Positions 35,041 through 45,203 of a stretch of 64,000 nt of DNA are shown here, in pieces (the stretch's first letter is position 1; each line of letters begins with the position of its first letter). Both the position numbers and the translations under genes were made by a program. Origin of the DNA: Areca catechu. Lineage: Eukaryota; Streptophyta; Magnoliopsida; Arecales; Arecaceae. The notes under the pieces were generated by a model. The model had not been told where the DNA came from. It made no database searches and saw only the letters and a list, made by a program, of their open reading frames with translations. The stretch covers positions 59,247,851 through 59,311,850 of the forward strand of contig CM038044.1 of NCBI GenBank assembly GCA_021397845.1, in the 5' to 3' direction.

Positions 35041-35731
35041 AGAAATAGAAGGCAGATGCACCTTCGAAAGGTATGTCCATACTCGTTATTGAATCAAATC
35101 TTATGGTATCTTCTACTTTTAGTTGGATATTAGACTTTGGTTCAAGTGCTCACATATGTACTTTAATATAGGATCTGATAGAAAGTAGAAGGCTAAGGGA
35201 AGGAAAAATGATATTGCATATTGGTAATCGAGCAAGAGTTGCTACAGTCACCATTGGAACATACTCTTTATCTTTACCATTAGGATTTAGTTTGATTCTA
35301 AAAGACTATTATCATCTACTTGTAGCTAGCAAAAATTTGATTTCTATATCTATATGATAGCATAAAAAGGTTATGAATTCAATTTCAATAAAGACTTTTT
35401 GTTCCATTTATGTCATAAATAAATTGATTGCACGAGATCTTTGATTGACAGTCTTTATCATTTACATGCTGATGTATCTGTAAATATTAATGAGCAATTA
35501 GTGAATGCCATAGAATATAAGAGACCTAGAGACTAAATTAAATGTACATGTGGCACCTTATACTTGGTCACATTGGAGAGGACAGATTAATGACTAAAAA
35601 AGGATGGGATCGTAGACTCATTTAACTCTAAGTCATACCCAATTTTTAAGTCATGCCTTTAAGGAAAATGACCAAGTTACCCTTTGTGGGACATGGGGAG
35701 AGGGCCACTAAATTTCTTGCCTTGGTATATG
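35041..35731 (+). pseudogene. Copia-3 protease and integrase start
   Basis: The protease motif WILDFGSSAHIC starts at 35,124, where the usual motif is WxLDSGSSxHI[CM]; the S of DSG is F here. Downstream, LILGHIGEDRLM near 35,560 is the integrase zinc-binding region, then a lysine-rich GKMTKLPFVGHGERATKFLA ends at the solo LTR insertion. Confidence 0.8.
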
Positions 35732-36723
35732 CATGTGTGGTGCTCCTAAGCCTTGGAAGGCTAGGAGAGGATCCATGGGCTTGGCTCTAGGATTCTAGGA
35801 CTTGTTTGGGTCCAGAGCTAGGATAGGTTTTGTACTAGGGTGGAGGTTCAGCCTCCATGGTCTTGCGGCCTCGGATTTGGAGCCTTAAGGGCTCGAGGCC
35901 AAAAAGATTTGGATATTGAGGGGAGCTAATTTTGTTTTGGACAAGGTTTGGGTCCAAGAGGGTGAGAACACATTATGTACTCAGGTTTGGATGAGTGCAC
36001 TCATGTATGGGTTAGCTTAGGGAGTTTTTTTGGGCTTGGATTGTTTAACCATTATAATTGGTATATAAGGTCTTGTAATACCAAGCAAAGGGTGGAATAA
36101 ATATAGCCATTTTCTCCTCAAACCCTAGCCATATTTCTTCCTCTTTCTTCCTTTCTCCTCATGCATCCAAGAGGCTTCAAGCCAACAAGTGGAAGGGATG
36201 CCAGTAGCAAATCAGGTTTCCATGCTAAGAGTCCCTGTTTCTTTGGTCTCCATCTCTCTCCATCATTTTAGTTTTGGGTGCTGGTTGAAATAGCAAGGAG
36301 GGCTCTACCAGGTGATGTTAATGTCTTGATAGATCACCTAAAACACCAAGTGGAGTGCTTAAGTGATTGACATCAAGCTTGTTGCCAAAAAAGATTTCTG
36401 CATTAAGGAGTTTCAGCATTTGGGTTTGGTATCGATCATAATCCTTTTCCATGCCCTAAAGCAGGTTATTGGGTGTTGAAGCAATAGGAGAGGGGCATCC
36501 CATCTAGTGAAGTTTCATAGTGTCTTAGATATGAGGAGAGGTGCATAGTGTCTTGGATCCTAAGAGAGGCACTATGCAAATTTTTATAGAAATAGATTGG
36601 AGGTGCATCTAATCAGCTTCATGCTTTCCTTTGTCTTTCTCTGTTTTTCTAGTTTAACACCTAGGTTTTCAAGCAAGAGATCTGTCCTTGAGTTGTATTG
36701 GTGAGATATACCAAGTTCTAACA
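35732..36723 (+). mobile_element. Solo LTR (family X) in Copia-3 integrase
   Basis: A 992-base segment begins TGCATGTGTGGTGCTCC, ends TTCTAACA and is flanked by GTATA (35,727-35,731) and GTACA (36,724-36,728), a 5-base duplication with one transition. Taking out the segment and one flank restores the integrase reading frame across the site. It has no internal coding region. The promoter-like layout (GGTATATAAGG at about 36,059 followed by a pyrimidine-rich run) and the text resemble the LTRs at about 53,005 and 54,913. Confidence 0.88.
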
Positions 36724-37192
36724 GTACACACTAACTTGTGTGGGCCGTTTGATGTTTAGGCTAGGGATGGTTTTTAGTACTTCATTATTTTTACGATGAT
36801 TATTCAAGGTATGGGTATGTGTTTCTTATGAGACACAAGTTGGAATCCTTTAAAAAGTTCAAGGAGTTTAGATATGAAGTAAAAAATAAATAGAAAAACT
36901 CCTTAAAGTTCTTTGATCAGATCAAGGGGAGGAATACCCTAGTGAGAAATTTCTAGGTTATCTCAAGAACAATGACATAGTCTCACAGTGGACTCCTCTG
37001 GCATGCCTTGATTCAACGGGATATCAAAAAGGAGGAATATGAGCCTATTTGGATATGGTCTAGTCCATGATGAGCTTCATTGACCAATATTTGTTTCTTT
37101 AGAGACATGCCCTTCAAACTTTGATTTACATTTTAAATAGGGTTCCTTCTAAGTCTGTTTCTATCACACTATATGAGATATGGCATGGTAAG
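36724..37192 (+). pseudogene. Copia-3 integrase core, middle part
   Basis: The integrase core resumes with CGPFDV near 36,745, FTDDYSRYGYVFLMRHKLES-like text around 36,790-36,850 and a later SGLLWHALIQ frame-shifted stretch. It stops at TLYEIWHGK, the conserved end of the core region, where the next insertion begins. At least five stops or shifts are present. Confidence 0.75.
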
Positions 37193-39571
37193 TATTGGGT
37201 TCCAAGCACGGCATAACTGAAGACCAGGTTTCAAAATTTTCATTATTCAAACCCTAATCTATCGAAACCCTAAACCTAGGACCACATGACCATGTATAAA
37301 TCAAAATTTTAGGATTATAGAAGAATACCCGGAGTGCTATACTTCTTAATTTCCATGAGGCATACAATTATACCCTCCAAAGGTGATCCACATAGGAACT
37401 TGACTAAGGAAGCACTCAACCAAGCGTACTTATTTGACTAGGACTCTTCCGGCAACCTTTTCGACTTTCTTTCTTTGCTAGAACCCCTACCTTCATATAG
37501 AGCACTCAAAGACCTCTCTAAATCCTCTCCCAGAATCCAGATATCTCTTCTATATCTCTTCTTAGGCTCTTGTCTTAAATAGACAATCCTTGTCTTAAAA
37601 GGATAAGCCTTGTCTTAAAAGGATAAGATTTGTCTTAAAAGGTGCCTTGTCTTAAAGAGGAAGAGAAAATAGAAAGTACTTTGGATCAAAATGGAATAAT
37701 AATACCTGGCATCAGATTATCGATGCCTATTTATAGAGATGGATGAGGTGCCTGATAAGTCTTTCCCTGACCCTTAATAAGACCCTTCAATCAGAAGGAG
37801 TCTCTTGGCTGAGTAGACTTGTCATGAAATTTCCTTTCATGCACGAGATATATAAGTCTCTTTATTTTTCCAACCAATTTCTCCACTTAACATGTGGCAA
37901 GTTGTTGGTTAGATAAATGGCCAAGGGGGGTGGGATCCAGAAAGGCATAGCAGAGAAACCAGATGCCTTCAAACATAAGGACTCTGGCCTTTTGAATTAG
38001 CACCAAATCATGAAGGGATGTGACCCTTTCATCTTGTGCACCAACCTTCTCACGCCATTTTCTCATTATTTGATCGGTCAACACCTATCCATTTGGGCAT
38101 GGAGATAAGGGAGAGGGGCTTAGAAATTATTTGAAAAAGGTGAGTTAGAAGCAGAAGGACTCTTGGTCATTTTGTGCCCCTTATTCTTGGTGCATGCTAA
38201 TATTGTGCCAAGTGTCCCTTCCATCTTGGACTCTACCATAAACAAAGGACAAAGCCTAATAAAATCTAGATAAATACTGATTAAGGATGCCCGACTTAGG
38301 ACACAACCCAATCTAAGTTCTACTTAAATTTGTTAGCCAAAATAGCAAGCTAACTGACCCAATCCAATTAGGTTAAGAGTTGGGCTAGCCAACATATACT
38401 AGTATATCAATTAGCTAGCCAATTAGGATCCTGTGATCCTAATAAAAATTCAATTGAACTTCTTGGCTAATTCTCTAATGTGTGTGACCCTTTAGATTCC
38501 ATATCTAGCAAGCAGTAGGTCTAGGTCCAAGCCATTTTGTTTCAATTGAAACTGATTGACCTAATTAGGTCAAATCAAGTTGACCTATGTTGCTAATTCG
38601 AACCAGCTTCTGAATTGACTTATGAATCCAATCAATTTGATTCATAAAAACCTACAAGACATGATTGATGCCTAACAACATGTCATGCCTACCTAGAAGA
38701 TGTGAAATTTGATGAAAATTATCAAAATACCTTTCAGTGGAAAGTTACTATGTAATTCAATCCTTCGATCTCCCTTTATCCCAAATAAGTGATAGGTATG
38801 GAGAATTGTCAAACTCTAGTACTTAATATTTTTAAATCTCAATTTGATAACGAAGATTTGATCGATGAAAGATTAAAAATCCTATCAGTCTCATCCTACT
38901 TTGATCAAAGACTTCTTGAGTCAACAATCGAAGAGATTACATGGGATACGTCCTCCTCTTACTAGGAGTGATCAATTCCTTGTTGATCCATTCACATCCT
39001 TTATGCACAATCAACCATATTTGAGAACACCCCGTACATGACTCTTTGCGATGAATGAGTATGAACCAAAATATGGCTTTATGTGCATAAGGAGCCATGT
39101 TGATCTCAGGTCTAAGGATCACTTGCACATCACCCATTATGAGAACCATATTTTGACAAGTAGTAAGACCTCCATCAGATGTTCTTAAGGTAGATCAGTT
39201 CAGTGAACTCATATCCTAATGAGCACCCATATCCTTATATTAGTGTCCCTGTACAAGTAGCTGTGAGACCAACTACTCTCTCCATCGAGCATACATAAGA
39301 TGTGCTAGTCTTTCCAGAAACATTGATCCCCGAATCGATGACTAGGAACATTTTTAGATTTGAATTTATAAAAACTTATGTCTCACCATTATGATCTCCA
39401 TCATAACCCTAATTCCATTGTCCTAACCTATGGCGTTCATCATAATCTTGATAAGATACAACAATAAGATGAATTAATAATTATCTTTTTTAGTAAATAA
39501 TATCATACATGAGTTGGAAGATCATAAAAATGTCCATACAAAAATTGGCTTTTAAAGCACAATTCTTTTTA
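37193..39571. mobile_element. Probable solo LTR in Copia-3 integrase
   Basis: About 2.4 kb of non-coding DNA separates the integrase codons ending IWHGK from those resuming NQLVHLKIW. Its left end is TATTGGGTTCC and its right end CTTTTTA, plausible degraded TG...CA termini. A five-base duplication is not clear (GTAAG against GTTAA). The text has the style of long copia LTRs in minus orientation (short CCTAATTAGGTC and GTTGATCTCAGG words as in Copia-2 LTRs), but it is a different family. A solo LTR is the simplest reading. Confidence 0.55.
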
Positions 39572-40375
39572 GTTAACCAACTTGTTCATCTAAAGATTTG
39601 GAGATATCTAGCCTATGTCAAGAGACTAATCATGGACAAGTTAGAGACAAGTTTTGAAAGTTCGCTTTATAAGATATCCTAAATAATCAATAGGGTACTA
39701 CTTTTACTTTTTAGAGGATCACAATATGATTGTGAGCCGGCATGCTACATTTTTAGAGAAATAATTTGTTCAGGACAATGGTATTGAAAGATTAATTGAG
39801 CTCAAAGAGAGTCTCTAAAGAGTAGCTTACTGGAGATTAGGTTGAATCCATTGAACTAGTAGATGTAGTTGCTCCACCACCTCGTAGGTCTAGTAGACTC
39901 TTCCGTACTCTTAAAGGTACTTATATATTCTTACAAAGGATATTAAGAAAGTGTACCTCGTGGAAGATAGGAATCAAGTAGTTGATCCTAAGACCTATGA
40001 CGAGGTGATGTTAGACATCAACTCTAGGAAATGGTTGACTGCTATAAAATAAAGAATTGATTCAATGTATTTGAACTTGGTCTAGTCCTTAGTGGATTCA
40101 CTAGAGGGTATTGTACCCATTAGGTGTAAATTGATGTACAAAAGGAAGATAGGTGCAAATGGTAAGGTAAAGACCTATAAATCTTGGTTAGTAGTAAAAG
40201 GGTATATTTAGTGTGAAGGCATTAATTATAAGAATATATTTTTACTATTAGCCATGCTGAAATACATCCATATATTGCATGCTATTGCACCATATCATGA
40301 TTATGAGATATGATAGATGGATGTGAAAAATGTATTTCTTAATGGATATCTTGAGAAAGATATCTATATAGAGTA
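39572..40375 (+). pseudogene. Copia-3 integrase end and RT start
   Basis: HLKIWRYLAYVKRLIMDKLE near 39,590-39,650 is the end of the integrase core. The linker follows, with VVAPPPRRSSRLFRTLK near 39,870-39,915. RT begins with PKTYDEVMLDINSRKWLTAI and GVNGK-like text (KRKIGANGKVKTYKSWLVVK), then MDVKNVFLNGYLEKDIYIE at 40,318-40,374. There the frame is cut by Sirevirus-2 and continues at 51,528. Confidence 0.85.
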
Positions 40376-41832
40376 TGTTGCCCAGTTAAGCAACCCAAGA
40401 AGGGGGGTGAATTGGGTTTCAAAATTTTTTGCAATGATTTAAACAAGTATGAACCAATTCAAATCAAGTGCTTGAATTTTTCCAAAGTGTTTGTATGCTT
40501 AATAGTAATATGCAGCAAAAATCATAAGATAAATACAAGTAGAGCAAAGAACAACCACAAACATGAATATATTTAGTGGTTTGGTGCACACCAAAGTACC
40601 TACATCCACTCCCCAAGCGTTCCTTGGAATTCACTATAATCCACTTAATTATAGTCGATTAGTTTTTCGGGCTCACTAATCACAATCCTTTGGTTTTCAA
40701 AAGGCTCAACAAAAACCTCTTTGGTTTTCACAAGGCTAACCAAAAACCTAGTTGGATTTCTGGGCTCACCAACAACATAAATTGGTTTTCATAGCTCACC
40801 AACAACCAAATCTCTAACTTCAATCCTGTTGAAGCTAAGAACAACAAAGTATTCAAGTATAAGTAAAGAATACAATAAGCTTTCTAAAATAAAAGCAAAT
40901 ATCTCTTTGAAGCTCTTTGAAGATGTTGAAGATGCTTGTCTTCAAGTTGTTGAAGCTTTAATCAATGCTTGGAGGATGGACTTGAATGCTTCTTGAATGC
41001 TCTTGAATGCTTTTGAATGCTTGATGCTCAAATTCCCTCAAAAGTATTGAACTCTTAATGGATAATCAGTAAAATCTCATTAGCTACTTCTCTCTTGAGT
41101 TTGATCCACTTTAAATACCTTTCCAAGCCTTAAATGACCATTTTTGACCATTGAAGAGGTGAAAATAGTCATTGGGGGCGAAAAGGACCAATTATGTGCT
41201 TAAAAAAACTAGCCATTACTATTCATCAAAACTTCAAGTGTTGACTCTTCAGGTTATGAGTCGACACTAGTTCAAAAAAGTCTTCTGAACACCTCTAGAA
41301 TTGCACTGGTGTGTCGACACTTTTTCTGGTGAGTCGATACTTTGAGTCGACACTTCATCTCCATGAGTCGATACTTGAGGAAGGCTTGATTTCAACATAT
41401 TTTGTATCATTTTTGTCATAAGCCTTAAGTCGACCCTTGAGTCAACAAATGAGTTGACACTTAAGCTTTATGAGTCGATACTTCATGCATGCCATCTAAA
41501 ACTTCTTCTGCGTATCAGCTCAAGCCTCTATTAGTCGACAGTTCACTTTTATAAGTTGACACTTGGCTAAAACTTTCTTGAAATTCTTCTGAAACTCTGC
41601 TAAAACTTCTCCAAACTTAAGATTTGAATCATTTAAGGTCATTCTCATGTACTAAGATCCATTTAACTTGAAACTTCATCCATAAAATTGACTTCTTCAA
41701 CAGGATGACAAGCAATTTAGACTTTCAACAACTGAGTACCCTGTTCTGATAAACACACGTTTAGTATACAGTTAGTACTCAAATATACTTAAGTATTTTG
41801 TTATTCATCAAAATCAAGATAGTAGTCAACAA
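40376..41832 (-). repeat. Sirevirus-2 3' LTR (left)
   Basis: This 1,457-base LTR starts TGTTGCCCAGTTAAGCAACC and ends GTAGTCAACA on the plus strand. It matches the right LTR closely. The U3 part (about 41,229-41,560) carries about a dozen words of the type GAGTCGACACTT or GAGTCGATACTT, several of them pairing around GTCGAC. An imperfect repeat of TTTTCACAAGGCTAACCAAAAAC words lies near 40,690-40,760. Confidence 0.93.
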
Positions 41833-41847
41833 TCTTTCCTTCTCTGA
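41833..41847 (-). other. Sirevirus-2 polypurine tract
   Basis: The minus strand reads TCAGAGAAGGAAAGAT directly before TGTTGACTAC, the LTR start. It parallels AAAGGGAGAGAT before the Sirevirus-1 LTR. Confidence 0.85.
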
Positions 41848-41898
41848 TGATGACAAAAACTTTAAGTATATATGGTAAGCTCAAAAAATTTGCAATAA

Positions 41899-42395
41899 GT
41901 ATTGGAGCATTAATAAAGACTTGCAGTAGAGAGCATTTGGAAGTATCAGAGCTAATAATGAGAGTATCAGAGTCTAAATTTTTAGAGATTGTTAAGAGCT
42001 GAGACTCATTTACAATGCATCTGAGCTATATGTATGTATGAAAAGGAATTTAATTCATATGTCAGAGCAATAATTATAATGTATCAGAGCTGAAAATTGA
42101 AATAAATCGAATTATGTACGCATACTAAAGGTTTTCCTTGTGTATCAGAGCTTAAAATAAATTTAAGAAATAAGTAGTAGAACAAGATAGATAGAATCAT
42201 AAAGAGTATCAAGGTATGAACCATGTTAGAGCACATCGGAGCAAATAATATACCAAAAAGTTGGAAAGTATGAGAGCAAATTGTTAGAGAATGAAAAGTA
42301 TCAAAAAGTATTAGAGCATATTAAAAAATAGGCATAAGGAATATCAGAACATAAAAACTAAAACAAATAAGGTTAATAATGAGTGTTAAAGCATA
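41899..42395 (-). repeat. GCTCTGATACT-like motif array of Sirevirus-2
   Basis: Shown on the plus strand as AGTATCAGAGC, about 15 units lie between the polypurine tract and ORF3. Examples: 41,942 AGTATCAGAGC, 41,963 AGTATCAGAGT, 42,081 GTATCAGAGC, 42,142 GTATCAGAGC, 42,267 AGTATGAGAGC, 42,307 AGTATTAGAGC, 42,340 ATATCAGAAC. In element sense all read GCTCTGATACT, the same orientation relative to the element as in Sirevirus-1. The spacing varies from 10 to 60 bases. Confidence 0.75.
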
Positions 42396-42987
42396 GAATT
42401 TAAGGGTATAGAACAAAAGTGATAAGGCAAAACACTCCCCCTCAATATATGATTTGAAAACTAATTTTCATTCAAAAAGAGATTTTTTTGAGAAAAATTT
42501 TTAAAAATTACTACTTTGGTACTTTTCTTTCGTACTCTCTCCCTTACTCATTGATTCTTTCTTTGCTTCATTTCTTTCCAATTCATTAATAGTTTCATTA
42601 ATTCTCTCTAATACTATTTCTCATTAATTCTACACTTTCCATTGATTCTTCGAATTATTCTCACCCTTTTTGTCATCATTAAAAAGGTAGGAAAGGGAAC
42701 AATGGTAGATATAATACATTGCATTAAATTAAGAATGCACATAGATAATGTCTAAAAGAGTCAATATATATATAAATTTCAAGAATTTGATACATTAGAT
42801 TCAGAATTTGATACATAAAATAGAGAACTAATATAGATGCAAATATAAAAAATATAAAGAGCACTGAAATATAGACTGACTAGCATATAGACCAACCCTA
42901 AGAAGTACTTTCCTCATTAAAGGAAGACCTAATCTCAAGAATAATCGACCCGGTAACAATAGAAGGTTAGGGTCACGGCCACATCGG

Positions 42988-44735
42988 TTAAAGATCTAAA
43001 AGTCTAGTCCTAGTAGGTGTGGGTGCATTGCCATGGCCTCGGCCTCTGTGTCTAGTATATGCTCGTCCTCTAGCTGGTGCTGAAGATGAGGAGGCAACAT
43101 CAAGAGCAAGAGCATCAACTGTGATGGGATCAGTAGCTGTATCAGTGATCGAGGGTGTGTCATCAAAAATAGGACCTGAATCAAGAACATGGAAACTAGG
43201 TGTATAAATTCCTAGTTCCCGGATCAAAGAGGATGTAGAAGGAATAGGTGGAGTCCTAGTAGGGATACTAAGAATAGGAGTCGGTAAATCAATAGAAATG
43301 TCAAGGGGGTCAGTATGAATAATAGGTGTGGAAATAAAAGTATTAGGTGGGTGAGCTGGATAGGACAGGTGTTTGGATTGATGATCTAGAAGGAATCTGG
43401 TATAGGAGTCCTCGATACATCCTCAGCAACATCCGGCTCGGGCTCCACCATATAATCTACAACATCAAACTCTACGAAAGAGTCACCCTAGCCATCTGCT
43501 GTGTCTGGTGGTGGGGCTGGAGGTGCTAGCTTTGCTAGTGGGGAGTCTGATGATGAAGGAGGTGAAGGTGCTCAAGCAGAAGTCAACCTCTCAAGCATGG
43601 CTAGAATAGCTGAAAAACCCATCCCTAAAGTCCTTATGACTTGCTCTCATCTCCAAGTGCATTAGATCGACCCGCTATCTGATGATCATAGTTTCTATCT
43701 CCAGTCGGGCAATCCTATCCTTAATGGAGTCTCCAGGAGCTGGCACTTCAGTCTATGCTGGAATGGAAGGCTTGGGCCGAGTATCTAGAATGTCCCTCTA
43801 TGGCTCAGATAGCCCGGCCTCATCAGTATAGATCCACTCTTTCTCAGTTGCATCCTCATCTGCATCAGTATTCTGTCCGTAGATCCTGCATCCCACTATC
43901 CTCTATGCAGATGATATCCCATGCTATGCAATGATTGCTCATCGTAGATGTCTGTATGTAGTAACTGCCTAAAAGGCACTCCATCTATGATTATGTCGTA
44001 AGCTCGGAAGAGGATGGTCAAACCCATGCCATATGGCAAGCACAGTCTCTGACTAGAAGCGACCTTAGTTATCTGGTGTACCATAAGGATAAGGAGGCAT
44101 ACCATAGTCCACTGAATCAATGAAACCATAACCAGCAGCTCTCATCCATGATGAAGTCAAAATGTTCAACTTCAGCAGAAGGATCCGGGTGACGATGTGG
44201 TGTAACAGTCTCATCTCCGGTGAGAGTCTGGAGGCTACCACTATGGCTCCCTCCCTTAGATCATCAGTCTCAAAGATATAATGAAGTCCGCTCATATGGT
44301 CCACTAAAGAATCTGCCACTGAACCTCTCATGGGAATCTCCCAAGTTTTACTCAGAATCTCAGTGGTGAGTAGAATCTCTGTCCCTCATACCTCAGTGAT
44401 CCATCCATCTGCTTCTCTAGCCAACATACCATAAAACTCTCATATCAGGCCAGGATAAAATCTCTTTGATAATGAGTAGAAGTGGGCTAGCCCTCTCAAC
44501 CAATCTCTAATGTAAAAGTGGTGCTGGTCCATGAAATCAAAATCAACCCACCATCCTCCAACTATGGCCTTGGAGGCCATCCTATTTGGTGCATGGGTGG
44601 TCAATTTTACAGTAATATCTGGCTGAATAAGGTGGCTCCACTACCTGATCCTCATGGCATGCCTTCGTTTGCCACTCTATATCCTTTGCAGATGGATGCG
44701 GTCTCCTGACACCTTGCTTCCTAGGACCCATCTAT
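42988..44735 (-). pseudogene. Sirevirus-2 ORF3 (env-like)
   Basis: Reading leftwards from about 44,735, the frame shows FMDQHHFYIRDWLRGLAHFY, then EFYGMLAREADGWI and, in the 88-residue open frame at 44,065-44,331, SRLSPEMRLLHHIVTRILLL. The last open frame (42,988-43,227) ends in a basic, arginine- and glycine-rich tail (SAPARGRAYTRHRGRGHG). The order and words match Sirevirus-1 ORF3, supporting the same 'putative plant transposon protein' family. I see no transmembrane segment or signal peptide. The frame is broken by at least a dozen stops and shifts. The biochemical role of this ORF is unknown. Confidence 0.72.
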
Positions 44736-45203
44736 CAGAGAAATAGGGAATGAAGCAATCTAGGATAAAATGGATAGGAATTTCTTGATAAATCATGGGA
44801 AATCAGCGAGGAACAATGAAAAATGGGAGAGAAATAGGTTCAAGCAAGAATTTGGGTGATTAGATCGGTGATTTGAGTTAAATAAGGGTTGGGATATTGA
44901 TTTTAGATGAGTCGACCTAATGGTTTGGAAGAGAAATGGCCAAAAATGATCAGTTTTCCTTATTTGTGCTCGGGTTCCTGCTACTCAAGTGTCGACTCAT
45001 GACTATAGGCCAAGTATCGATACTTGGAGGTGTTGACACTTCAAAGTATTCACACTTCAACAAAAATCTAAAAAAATAAAAAAAAAGCCAGAAAATCATA
45101 GAAAATGATTTCAATGATATATGAAGGATTAAACATGATATTCAAGGATATTTGATCAAAAACTTCTCATGGTGAATTTGAAAGATCATGAATAGATCGA
45201 GAT
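44736..45203 (-). promoter_or_regulatory. Sirevirus-2 pol-ORF3 spacer with palindrome
   Basis: The spacer contains the perfect 18-base palindrome CCAAGTATCGATACTTGG at 45,010-45,027. GTGTCGACTCATG (44,989-45,001) lies to the left and GTTGACACTTC (45,031-45,042) to the right. These words are the same kind as the GAGTCGACACTT/GAGTCGATACTT repeats in this element's LTR U3. The equivalent spacer of Sirevirus-1 also has a palindrome of its own U3 words. A role in ORF3 expression is inferred from position only. Confidence 0.5.

Noticed and set aside
37188..39576. GTAAG/GTTAA as a target-site duplication for the 2.4-kb insertion
   Set aside because: Two mismatches in five bases are too many to count as support.
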